From: Corynebacterium halotolerans YIM 70093 = DSM 44683
Lineage (GTDB): Bacteria > Actinomycetota > Actinomycetes > Mycobacteriales > Mycobacteriaceae
DNA: 64,000 bases
Assembly (NCBI RefSeq): GCF_000341345.1
Contig: NC_020302.1
Span: 2,212,075-2,276,074, forward strand
Direction of reading: 5' to 3'
The stretch's first letter is position 1, and each line of letters begins with the position of its first letter. The notes under the pieces were generated by a model. The model had not been told where the DNA came from, did no database searches, and was given only the letters and a program-made list of their open reading frames with translations. A program made the translations under genes and the position numbers. Below, piece by piece: positions 16,312 to 25,057 of this stretch.

Positions 16312-16503
16312 TCATGCAGCCGATCTTGTCGGGGAACCGCTCATCTGCATGGACGGAACCCGCGATGTCAACGCCTGCAGTCGGTCCACTGCTCGGCGTC
16401 CACGATGCAGTTCGCTCAGCGAGTCTTCCTGCTGCAACTTCGCGAGTGCCAACACATCACGGTCTCCCTTGGGACGCGCGATGAGTGACGCGGTTATATT
16501 CAC
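16312..16503 (-). CDS. Short frame with good ribosome binding site, possibly a gene remnant
   Basis: A 63-aa frame from GTG 16503. TGGAGGG sits about 10 bases upstream, the best ribosome binding site in the region. The first residues (MNITASLIARPKGDRDVLAL) loosely recall the start of small ABM/YgiN-type monooxygenases. Downstream, another frame reads GVDIAGSVHADERFPDKIGC and ends at 16296-16298, so the present gene could be the frameshifted remains of a protein of about 65-70 aa. I cannot name it with confidence. Confidence 0.3.
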   Translation of the reverse strand: MNITASLIARPKGDRDVLALAKLQQEDSLSELHRGRRAVDRLQALTSRVPSMQMSGSPTRSAA

Positions 16504-16610
16504 GAAGGCTGATCCCTCCAACGGGCTCGGAACCCCTCGAGAAGTGCCGGGCGCAGACTGCGGGAGCCGCGAACGAGGCAGTTCCTCTCCCCGCGGCACG
16601 CCAGATGCTG

Positions 16611-17351
16611 CTATACCAGACTCATCGCTCCACGGACCACGGCGATAAGCCCGCCGCCTGCCGCCAGCGCCAGTGCGATGCGGCGGGCCTGCTTCTTGGC
16701 CACGTATTTGCTCACGATGATTCCGGATCCGATGCCGATGAGCATCGCCGCTACACCGACAGGCCAAATTCGCCAGTCCACGTGCAATGTCGCTGCCGCC
16801 ATCAGCAGCTTGATGATGAACGAGATAGCGCCGGCCACCATGAAAATCGGTTGCAGTGTGGCCGCATAAGTGCGCTGATCCCACCGTGCCATCTGCGCAT
16901 AAACGGTAATCGCCGGGCCCGCGATACCCGCGAGGGTGTTCATGAAGCCGCCGACCACCCCCGCGGTTACTGCCGGGATCCTGCCGCTAGCCCTGGGAAT
17001 TCGGGACTGGCCAAATGTCACCACGGCCAACGCGACCAGGAGCAGGCCACCGACCAGCACCTGCAGCACGCCCGGAGAAACTACCCGGATAAGCAGAGCG
17101 GCAGGCACCGAGCCGAAGATGAGGACGGATGAAATCAGCGCCACTTTGCACCAGTCCACGTACTTCCGGACCGTTAACGTCGTCATCGCGGCGTTGATGA
17201 ACGCCAACACGTTGATGACGAGGATCCCCTCCACCGGCCCGAAAAACACGGCCAGGAACGGTCCGGCGACGAGGCCTAGCCCCATCCCGGAGACCCGTTG
17301 AAGGCACGAGCCGATGATGAGGATTAAGAACAACAAGGCGAGATACAGCAC
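16611..17351 (-). CDS. TauE/SafE-family sulfite/anion exporter
   Basis: The product is 246 aa from a GTG at 17351. Eight membrane segments are predicted. The two TauE/SafE repeats are recognisable: GMGLGLVAGPFLAVFFGP with NVLAFINA, and GVVGGFMNTLAGIAGPAITVYAQM in the second half. Family members move sulfite, organosulfonates or other small anions across the membrane. It lies just downstream of the Nramp-like gene on the same strand (116-base gap), so the two may be co-transcribed. The substrate is not identifiable from sequence. Confidence 0.85.
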   Translation of the reverse strand: MLYLALLFLILIIGSCLQRVSGMGLGLVAGPFLAVFFGPVEGILVINVLAFINAAMTTLTVRKYVDWCKVALISSVLIFGSVPAALLIRVVSPGVLQVLVGGLLLVALAVVTFGQSRIPRASGRIPAVTAGVVGGFMNTLAGIAGPAITVYAQMARWDQRTYAATLQPIFMVAGAISFIIKLLMAAATLHVDWRIWPVGVAAMLIGIGSGIIVSKYVAKKQARRIALALAAGGGLIAVVRGAMSLV

Positions 17352-17467
17352 GGGCTCGGCCTAAATTCCTTGAGTGAGTGGGGGAAGTTCGACCTCGTCC
17401 CCATCGGCCCGATACTGGTCGATGCGAACGAGGTCCGCTGTCTTGTGGTGCCGGTCCGCCGGCCGTG
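17352..17467 (-). other. Short coding-like tail between Nramp-like and TauE genes
   Basis: On the minus strand, one frame stays open after the Nramp stop and reads RPADRHHKTADLVRIDQY, then ADGDEVELPPLTQGI, stop at 17361-17363. The composition looks protein-like, but there is no start codon inside the gap, so it would need to start within the Nramp gene. It may be the end of a lost gene. Confidence 0.2.
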
Positions 17468-18745
17468 CTAGTTGAACAGCCCGACGAGCTGCGTGGCGCA
17501 CAGATACACGAAAGCGACGGAGATAATGGCCATCAACGTGTTGGTGAGCCAGCCGTTGCGCCAGTTCTTCGGCGTCAGTTTCGTGTTGAGCAGGATCAGC
17601 AGGGTCAGTCCGAGGAACGGCATGAAGAGCGCGCCCAGGACGCCATAGGCGATGATCAGCGCGGTCGGCTGCCCGAGGAGCAGGAGCAGCATCGGAGGGA
17701 ACGTCAGCCATGCCAGGTAAATACGGTAATAACGACCGCCAGCCTGGATGTGGGGATGATCAGCCGGCAGCTTCTTCAGGTGCCCGACGTAATCCGCGAA
17801 CATCAGGGACACACCGTTCCACACGCCGAGGACGGAGGAAACTGCCGCTGCCAGGAAGCCGATCAGGAAAATGACGGACATGGTCTCGCCGTAACGGTCC
17901 GCCAACACGTTGGACAGGTCGACAAGCCCTTGGTCGTTATCCGCGACCGTCAGATTCGCGCTGTAGAGCATGTCCGCGCCCAGGATCAGCATGGCCATGA
18001 CGAAGACACCGGTGATGATGTAGGCGACGGCGTTGTCCAGTCGCATGACCTTCATCCACTTCGGCGTGTACCAGCCCTTCTCACGCAGCCAGTACCCGTA
18101 GGCGGCCAAGGTGATCGTGCCGCCGACACCACCGGCGAGCGAGAGGACATAGACAAAAGATCCGTCCGGGACGGTGGGGACGAGACCTGTCAGGATCTCC
18201 GGCAAATTCCGCAGAGACAGCGTGGCGATGCCCACGACGGTCACGAACATAACACCAACGAGAACTGCGATGATCTTCTCGAACATCCGGTATTTGCCGA
18301 GCCACATGAGCCCGAAGCAGAGGAGACCCGTCAGGATCGCCCACATGGTCAGGCTGGTGCCCGGGAAGAGAGCCTGCATGGCGAGTCCGGCGCCGGACAT
18401 ACCGGCAGCACCGTAGACGACGCCCCAGATCACGATGTAGGGGGCAAAGTACCAGGAGGTCCAGCGGCCCAGCTTGCTCCACCCGTGGAAGATCGTGTTG
18501 CCCGTGGCGAGGGTGTAACGGCCGGCCCCCTCCACGAGGACGATCTTCATGATTGTGCCTGCGATACAGGCCCACAGCAGTGCGTATCCGTATCGCTGTC
18601 CCGCGATCATCGTGGCCACCATGTCGCCGGCTCCCACGGCGGTTGCGGCAGCCACCAGTCCCGGTCCCACAAGCGTCCAGCGGACTCTCTGCGGGGCAGC
18701 GTCCTCTCCGCCTGCAGTTTTCTGCGCTTCTACGTTCACGGTCAT
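17468..18745 (-). CDS. Nramp-superfamily transporter lacking the canonical metal motifs
   Basis: The product is 425 aa from ATG 18745 (MTVNVEAQKTAGGED). Eleven or so membrane helices fit the LeuT/Nramp fold, and GPGLVAAATAVGAGD in helix 1 aligns with the Nramp entry motif. However, the canonical DPGN of helix 1 is replaced by VGAGD, and the MPH motif of helix 6 is absent (the equivalent region reads TITLAAYGYWLREKGW). Canonical Nramps use these residues to bind Mn2+ and Fe2+, so this member probably carries something else, such as another divalent cation or an organic substrate. The neighbouring anion exporter gene may be functionally linked. No DtxR- or MntR-like box was recognised upstream. 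Confidence 0.75.
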   Translation of the reverse strand: MTVNVEAQKTAGGEDAAPQRVRWTLVGPGLVAAATAVGAGDMVATMIAGQRYGYALLWACIAGTIMKIVLVEGAGRYTLATGNTIFHGWSKLGRWTSWYFAPYIVIWGVVYGAAGMSGAGLAMQALFPGTSLTMWAILTGLLCFGLMWLGKYRMFEKIIAVLVGVMFVTVVGIATLSLRNLPEILTGLVPTVPDGSFVYVLSLAGGVGGTITLAAYGYWLREKGWYTPKWMKVMRLDNAVAYIITGVFVMAMLILGADMLYSANLTVADNDQGLVDLSNVLADRYGETMSVIFLIGFLAAAVSSVLGVWNGVSLMFADYVGHLKKLPADHPHIQAGGRYYRIYLAWLTFPPMLLLLLGQPTALIIAYGVLGALFMPFLGLTLLILLNTKLTPKNWRNGWLTNTLMAIISVAFVYLCATQLVGLFN

Positions 18746-18845
18746 ACTACCTGTGCCCTTCAGCGGATAGGTGACTTGGAATATTGCCGGGGTAATCATA
18801 TGACATAAACCACAGGCGTATGCGGAAGCTCTGCAGTCGCCCCGC

Positions 18846-19242
18846 AAGACAGAGGACGAACTCAGCCCTCACGGCTAACACGTAGACAATCGTGAGAGGT
18901 ATGGCAGCTTTTATTCATTGCCGACCTCGTGAAATTTTCTCCCCTCCCCTTGGGCCCCCATCCCACCCCCACCCCGCCCAAGAAGAGCCGGATATCGTCC
19001 GCCGCGGCACGCTCTCCTTTGCCCCGCACTGATGGAACACTCAACCTGCAGGCACATCCTCGTGATACCCACGCTCACGACAGCTGAACCGGTTTGCTCC
19101 CCGTCGACTCGAGCCGGACAACCATCGTCTTCTTGATCGGCTCTGAAGCGGTGAACTCGCTCCTGGTATTCACGTTCCTCCTTGCCCCATTACCCAAGCC
19201 AGCGAACGCAAAAGAAGACCGCAGTTTATCAACGCGCCACCC
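18846..19242. other. Intergenic region, no feature seen
   Basis: About 400 bases between the start of the Nramp-like gene and the end of the helicase gene. The 18880-18930 part is A/T-richer and could be the Nramp promoter region. Other frames here are not gene-like, and no hairpin with a T-tract or known RNA motif was found. Confidence 0.35.
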
Positions 19243-21621
19243 CTACCCCACCACCTCAAACCCCTCCTTCTTCATCTGCCTCAACCGGCGCCCGTGCATC
19301 CGCGCGAGCACCGGCACCCGGTCGTCCACGAAGTCGTGGACCATGGCCGGCACCACCGCTTCCTCCCCATCGAGCTCTCCACCCGCATGACGCGTGATCC
19401 GCCCGGTCTGCTGGATCACCACGCCCTTGAAGGAAATCGGCGCCGCGAGGAACAACGTGTTCAGGCCCGGCATGTCGAAGCCCTCGCCGGCCACGCGTCC
19501 CATGGCCACGAGCACGTACGACTTGTCCTCCTGCTCCAGTTCCTCCAGTCCACCCCGCAGCAACGACCGCTCCCCCGCGCTTCTGTCCGCCGTGCATCTT
19601 CAGGATCGGCACCTCAACGGCCTCCCGGAGCAACTCCACCAACGCATCCATCGCCGTCAGCCGGTTGACCAGCACCAGACAGCGCCGCCCCTCCCCCACG
19701 GCCAGCGCACCTGCTCCACGATCAACCGGTTCCGTGCCGAGTCCTCCGCCAGTTCGTTGTAGACGTCCTGGATCGCCCCGCGGTCCCCGGTATCCGCCTC
19801 ACTGACGAACTCCGTGTGGTGAATCTTCACGTACCGCTGCTCGGCCGCCACGTCCACGTCCATGCGGTGACGAATGGGTCCGCACTGCATGGTGATGATC
19901 TCGTCCATCTTGTCCGAGCGGAAGGGCGTGGCGGTCAACCCGAGCCAGTATGGAGCGGCCACCTGGTTGAGCGCTCCCTCGGCCGCCGGGGCGGCGATAT
20001 TGTGGCACTCGTCGACGATGATCTGCCCGTAGTCCTCCAGGATCAGCGGATCCGAGTCCTTCCGGCTGATCGACTGCAGCATGATCACGTCGATCTTCCC
20101 GGTCAGTTTCCGGCGTCCCGATCCCAACTGCCCGATCTCATCGTCACCCACATCGAGGAACGTCGTCAGCCGCTCCCGCCACTGGATGGCCAGCTCGGCG
20201 CGGTTGACGATCACGGCCGTGGGTGTCTTCCGCTCCGCGATGAGTGCGCACGCCATCACAGTCTTGCCGGTCCCCGGCGGGGCGACGATCACCCCGGTGC
20301 GGTGACTGACGGCCGCCTCCACCACGGACGACTGCGAGGCCCGCAGCTCACCCCGGAACGCCACCGCAATATCCGACGCCGCACGGGGCAGCCACGACAC
20401 CTCCACCGTGTAGCCGGCGTCCTCGAGCACGTCCTGCGCCTCATCCAGCAGCCCACGCGGGAGCCGCAATTCCGACTCGTCGTGTTCGAAGCGGATCACC
20501 ACCCGGGGCACCCCGAAGGTGGAGAACCGCTGGGCCTGCCGACGGTAGAACTCCGGGTTGGGCAGCGAGGCCCGGTGCTTGAGTTCGGAGATCACCACAC
20601 CCGGCAGCCCCGCCACCGGCAGGTGGACCATATTGTCCACGCTCAGCGTCACTGTCCTGCCCTTCGCAGCCGCCCGGTGGCTCTTCACCTCGGCCCGGGT
20701 GGGACGCCGGATGCGTTCCGGTCGTGGCCCGAACCCCCGCCCAGGTGCCTCGGCCAGCGCCTCCACCTTCTCCCTACTCACCAGTTCGACGCCCGCCAGC
20801 GCCGCGAACTGGTCGTCCAACGGCTCCCACGTGTCCACATCGGCGAACACGGTGGTCCCCTGCTTCCGACAGTCCCCGTTCAGCGGCAGCGCGATGAGGT
20901 TGCCCAACCGCGCCTGGCCCCGCGCCCCGGTGGACAGCGTGTCCTGCGCAGGGAAGAAGCGGTCGTAGGACTCCAGGCCCATCGCCGGACGCCGGCTCAT
21001 CGCCTCCCGAAGCAGGCGAAAGCCCATGGCCCGCGCCGTGGCCGCCGGAACCGGGGTATCGAAGAAGATCCACACGTGCGCACCCTCGCCCGACCGCGAG
21101 ATCTCGGCGAGGGCATCCACCCGGTGCTCGCGGCACGCGGCCGCATACGCCGCGGCGTCCTCGCGCCAAGAGCCGTCGTCGAAATCGCAGACCAGCACCT
21201 GGCACATATCGCCTGGCAGCATCACGTACAGACCGGCATGAGGACCGCCCATCCGCAAGTGGGCGTCGATCACCTCGGGGGTCAGCGGCAGGTGATCACG
21301 CGATGGCGTGTCCTTCGAGTAAAACCCTCCGCGCACCCCAGGCGACCAGCCGCTCTTGCCTGTCTTCCTGCTCGTCCACCGCTGGGCGTAGACGTCCCGC
21401 CGCCCGACGAACCGCTTGAGGAACAGCTCGATCTTCGCCCGCGGATCCGACAGCGCCGAGACCTCGCTTGCCGACGCCTCCCCCTTCGCGACGCCCGCGT
21501 CGTCCCCACCGCCCGCGGACTGCAGCTCCGCCAGTTCCCGGCGCACCTCGGCCAGCTCCCGCCCGAGCTGCTCGACGCGCCGGTGCAACCGCTCGAGAGT
21601 CTCCTGCCGCCCGTCCGTCAT
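19243..21621 (-). pseudogene. AEP (TOTE-type) primase - DEAD/DEAH helicase fusion, two frameshifts
   Basis: From ATG 21621 (MTDGRQETLERL) the protein has a coiled-coil start (about 1-45), then an archaeo-eukaryotic primase domain with VCDFDDGSW (DxD metal site) and ISRSGEGAHVWIFF (the SxH motif), then an SF2 helicase: APPGTGKTVMA (Walker A), VDECHN (DEAH-like box) and LTATP (motif III). Around 19700-19709 the frame ends; the next frame carries VGEGRRCLVLVNRLTAMDAL and then MHGGQKRG. At the C5 run 19572-19576 it shifts again into LLRGGLEELEQEDKSY, GEGFDMPG and QQTGRITR (motif VI), ending at 19243. AEP-helicase proteins of this kind are linked to predicted conflict systems. The two shifts, each needing one base, suggest either a dead gene or two base errors in GC-rich runs. 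Confidence 0.8.
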
Positions 21622-21725
21622 GGAGTCAATCCTATCGACCGACAGCAGCATTGAAGAGGGTGGAATCACCGTACCCGGATTACGCACCCGGATTACGCAG
21701 GCGGGTGAAAGGCTGATGATGACCG

Positions 21726-22688
21726 TCAGGCGAAAACGGTTACGGCCTCGGCGGACTCGGCGGCCTCGTGCTCGGCGAGGATGGCGGTGATCGCCTTCTT
21801 CAGACCCGGGCCGTACTTCGGGTGCGACAGACCGAAATCCACGCACGCCGGGATATAACCGGCTGGATTACCCAGATCATGACGCTTACCGTCGTGAACC
21901 ACGACGTGGACCGGATGCCCCTCCTTGATCATCAGTTCAATCGCATCCGTCAGCTGCAGCTCCCCGCCCTTGCCCGGCTCAATCCGGCCCAGCGCGTCGA
22001 ACACCGCCCGATCCAGCAGGTAACGGCCCGCAGCCACGAAATTCGACGGGGCATCCGCCGGATCCGGCTTCTCCACCATGCCCTTGACCCGCTTGACCTG
22101 ATCGGCCGGCAGATCCGCCCCCTCCTCGATCTCCACGACATCGAAGACCCCGTAGTTGTAGACCTCCTCCGGATCGACCTCGAAGGCACACAGCACCGAA
22201 CCACCCAGCTCGGCACGCACCTTCGCCATCTTCTCCATCACCCCCATCGGCAGCACCAGATCATCCGGCAGCATGACCGCAAAGGCATCCTCATCGGCAT
22301 CCAGCACCGACTCCGCCAACCCCACCGCATGCCCCAGCCCCAACGGCTTGGCCTGCTCCACGGCCACCGGCTCGATCAGATCCCCGGCCCGGCGGACCTT
22401 CGCGACCTGCTCGTCCTTGCCGCGCTCGGTCAGGGTGTCCACCAGATTGGGGAACTGTCCGAAATGACGCAGCAGCTCCGGCTTGTTCGGCGCGGTGATG
22501 ATCGCCAGCCGCGAGGCACCCAGCACGGAGGCCTCCTCCGCGATCAGCTCGATACCCGGGGTGTCGACCACCGGCAGCAGTTCCTTCGGCACCGTCTTGG
22601 TCGCGGGCAGAAACCTCGTCCCCATACCGGCAGCGGGAACAACAACCGTCTTCACCCCGGAGGGCGTCTCGTCACTCGACATGTTCAT
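21726..22688 (-). CDS. galU: UTP-glucose-1-phosphate uridylyltransferase GalU
   Basis: The product is 320 aa from ATG 22688 (MNMSS; a second ATG is two codons in). It makes UDP-glucose from UTP and glucose-1-phosphate. The nucleotide-binding signature GMGTRFLPATKTVPKELLPV is at residues 20-40, followed by VVDTPGIELIAEEA, PLGLGHAVGLAESVL, MLPDDLVLP (the metal-binding Asp) and VEKPDPADAPS. UDP-glucose feeds trehalose, galactose and surface polysaccharide synthesis. It stands at the edge of the polysaccharide island and is divergent from the WecC-type gene. Confidence 0.93.
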   Translation of the reverse strand: MNMSSDETPSGVKTVVVPAAGMGTRFLPATKTVPKELLPVVDTPGIELIAEEASVLGASRLAIITAPNKPELLRHFGQFPNLVDTLTERGKDEQVAKVRRAGDLIEPVAVEQAKPLGLGHAVGLAESVLDADEDAFAVMLPDDLVLPMGVMEKMAKVRAELGGSVLCAFEVDPEEVYNYGVFDVVEIEEGADLPADQVKRVKGMVEKPDPADAPSNFVAAGRYLLDRAVFDALGRIEPGKGGELQLTDAIELMIKEGHPVHVVVHDGKRHDLGNPAGYIPACVDFGLSHPKYGPGLKKAITAILAEHEAAESAEAVTVFA

Positions 22689-22689
22689 G

Positions 22690-22989
22690 CAACGTACCCT
22701 ACCTGCCACCCCTGTAAATAAACGTCTTCCTTTTTTCGATCTCAAAAGAAAAACTTCCCTAAAGACGCCCCTTTGGGAGGCGTGATGAGGAAAAGCCCCT
22801 TCCGAGGATTTAACGTCTACTTTCCGGCCAGCAAAGTTCGATTGCCACCTTCCACAATCGCTCTCACAGCAAATCACCGATCTCGATGATAAGATTGACC
22901 GGCCTCCATAGGACCTTAGTCGTAGCCCCCTAAGATCCGCAGTGCGCTGTGCTTCAATTCGTACGACCCGAAGAAAGTCAGGACTTTAG
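22690..22989. promoter_or_regulatory. Divergent promoter region of galU and the wecC-type gene
   Basis: About 300 bases between divergent starts, with a marked change from GC-rich to A/T-rich DNA near 22700-22800. This is the left border of the compositional island. No operator repeat or riboswitch is clear. The rightward gene has AAAGTCAGGACTTTAG before its ATG, whose AAAGTCAGGACTTT forms a small hairpin at 22974-22987. Confidence 0.4.
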
Positions 22990-24243
22990 ATGACGCAACA
23001 GACCGTAGCTTTTGTAGGACTAGGTTATATCGGCTTGCCTACCGCCGTGATCATGGCTAACAGCGGTCTGAACGTCGTAGGTATTGACGTCAAAACAGAG
23101 AACGTTAAGCGTATTAACCAAGGTGAGATCACAATAGTGGAACCAGGGCTAGAAGAAGCCCTGAAATCCGCCCTTCAATCTGGAAATTTCCGAGCAACAA
23201 CCGACATGGTGCATGCGAATGCCTACATTGTGGCCGTGCCCACCCCTTTTACTGCCGAATACAGCATCGATATGAAGTACATCTACTCCGTTGCGGAGTC
23301 GATTGCACCCCTTTTGGAAGGCGGTGAACTTGTTGTCCTCGAGTCAACGTCGCCACCTATGACTACCCACAAAATGGCTGAGCGAATCCTTGAACTCCGC
23401 CCCGATCTAATCGCTGACGGCGAAGAAAACCCAGATGAGAAGCCTGTTGTCTATTTCGCCCACTGCCCCGAACGAATTCTGCCGGGCAATGCACTGGAAG
23501 AGTTGGTCAGCAATGACCGAATCATTGGTGGCGAGACCGATGAAGCTACTCGACGAGCGACCGAAATTTACCGATCCTTCTGCCAGGGCGAACTTCTGCC
23601 GACGAAAGCCGTGACAGCTGAAATGGCGAAACTGACCGAGAACTCGTTCCGGGACGTCAATATCGCTTTCGCCAATGAACTTTCTGTGATCTGTGGCAAG
23701 CTTGGCATTAACGTTTGGGAGCTAATCAACCTGGCAAACCACCATCCTCGCGTTAACATTCTCCAGCCTGGACCTGGCGTGGGTGGCCATTGCATCGCAG
23801 TCGATCCGTGGTTCATCATCTCAGCTGATCCCGAGAACTCACGGCTGCTCCGGACAGCCCGCGAAGTCAATGACGCCAAACCGGAATGGGTTGCCAACCA
23901 AGTAGAAGAGGCAGTAAAGCGGGCACAAGCAACATCGATCGCCGCTTTGGGGCTGTCTTTCAAAGCAAATATTGATGATCTACGCGAATCACCCGCGCTA
24001 GAAATTACCGAGGAAATTGCCAAGAAGTTCCCGAACCTCGAGATTTTGACAGTTGAACCGAATGTGGAAAACCTCCCTCAAAGCCTTCAGGGTTTCTCGA
24101 ATGTAACCCTATGCAGCGAACGAGAGGCAATTGAACAAGCAGGCGTAATCATACTTCTTGTCGATCATGACGAATTCAAGAATGTGCCTGCGGCGAGCCT
24201 TAAGGGTAAAGAAGTAATCGACACCAAGGGGCTCTGGCAGTGA
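22990..24243 (+). CDS. wecC: UDP-N-acetyl-D-mannosamine dehydrogenase (WecC-type)
   Basis: The product is 417 aa. It oxidises UDP-ManNAc with two NAD+ to UDP-ManNAcA for surface polysaccharide. The Rossmann motif GLGYIGLP is at residues 10-17, VAVPTPF at about 80, LESTSPPMTT near 118, AHCPERILPG near 160, and the active-site Cys is in GPGVGGHCIAVDPWF at about 268. The C-terminal UDP-binding domain follows (ALGLSFKANIDDLRESP). The HCIAVDPWF sequence is typical of the ManNAc branch rather than UDP-glucose dehydrogenases. The stop codon overlaps the start of the next gene by 4 bases, so it leads a rightward operon. The matching 2-epimerase is at 51.3 kb. Confidence 0.88.
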   Translation: MTQQTVAFVGLGYIGLPTAVIMANSGLNVVGIDVKTENVKRINQGEITIVEPGLEEALKSALQSGNFRATTDMVHANAYIVAVPTPFTAEYSIDMKYIYSVAESIAPLLEGGELVVLESTSPPMTTHKMAERILELRPDLIADGEENPDEKPVVYFAHCPERILPGNALEELVSNDRIIGGETDEATRRATEIYRSFCQGELLPTKAVTAEMAKLTENSFRDVNIAFANELSVICGKLGINVWELINLANHHPRVNILQPGPGVGGHCIAVDPWFIISADPENSRLLRTAREVNDAKPEWVANQVEEAVKRAQATSIAALGLSFKANIDDLRESPALEITEEIAKKFPNLEILTVEPNVENLPQSLQGFSNVTLCSEREAIEQAGVIILLVDHDEFKNVPAASLKGKEVIDTKGLWQ

Positions 24244-25052
24244 CCGTTCAAAATACAGAAATGGACGGGATAGCTATGTCCTCCGGAGATCTCTCAGGCG
24301 GATCACTTCAGAAAGCACAAGTACTTGCCCACATCGATCCGCTCATCAAGAGGCAAGTCGATTTAAGCTTCCTCCCCTCTGGGACACGGTTCGTCACTGA
24401 CGTTCCAAAACCTGACAGCATTCCCATGCCTTGCCGACTTGTGATTGCTTCTGGCAACTCTCAACTCGTAGCGGAGGTGACAACTGCGTGGTTACAGAAC
24501 CAACAAACAACTGTCGAAATCCTCTGGAATTATAGAAAAGATCCTGACTTTGCTTACGCATTACTTAAGCTTGCCAAGGACTCACCCTATTCTAACTTCC
24601 GAAAGATAAATTCAACTGCACATTTAGTACTTTCGAGCAACACTCAACTTGCTTCGACACTCCCACCAACCGACCTCACTCCCGACGTAATCACCCTGCT
24701 CGAAGAAACTGTAAATGAAAATGCTTCCGTTCCGCCTGAAGTTCTGAAGCAATTACTGTGGCGCCACGCCTACCTCCTAGAGCAAATCAGCAGCCTCTCT
24801 AATAAAATTGACGGCCTTACTCAGCAATTGTCTCAAGCGCGGACCGCAAACGACGCGGCTAAAACTGCAACAGCTAAATTCGAGTCAGAAAAGGCAGTGA
24901 GCAAGGAGCTGGAGACGAAAAATGCGAACCTACTCCAAGAGGTTCTAGATCTGAAGCGTTCGCTGTCCTCCCTGCAAAATCAATATGACGCTCTCTCCAG
25001 TTCCAAACTCGGTTCTTTAACACTCAAGTATTGGGAAAGACGCAGAAAGTAG
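24240..25052 (+). CDS. Uncharacterised coiled-coil protein of the polysaccharide operon
   Basis: The product is 270 aa from GTG 24240, overlapping the wecC stop. The N-terminal 170 residues have mixed alpha/beta composition (CRLVIASGNSQLVAEVTTAW, TVEILWNYRKDPDFAYALL) with no family I recognise. Residues 180-250 form a long coiled coil (LLEQISSLSNKIDGLTQQL and following), and the end reads SKLGSLTLKYWERRRK, a tail often found on corynebacterial proteins of glycan loci. No signal peptide or TM helix. It may be a scaffold or a divergent glycosyltransferase-associated factor; it overlaps the next gene. Confidence 0.75.
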   Translation: MTVQNTEMDGIAMSSGDLSGGSLQKAQVLAHIDPLIKRQVDLSFLPSGTRFVTDVPKPDSIPMPCRLVIASGNSQLVAEVTTAWLQNQQTTVEILWNYRKDPDFAYALLKLAKDSPYSNFRKINSTAHLVLSSNTQLASTLPPTDLTPDVITLLEETVNENASVPPEVLKQLLWRHAYLLEQISSLSNKIDGLTQQLSQARTANDAAKTATAKFESEKAVSKELETKNANLLQEVLDLKRSLSSLQNQYDALSSSKLGSLTLKYWERRRK

Positions 25053-25057
25053 CTCCA

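Noticed and set aside
19243..21621. Programmed ribosomal frameshifting in the primase-helicase gene
   Set aside because: Two separate shifts would be needed, and neither site shows a typical slippery heptamer with a downstream structure. Mutation or sequence error is simpler.
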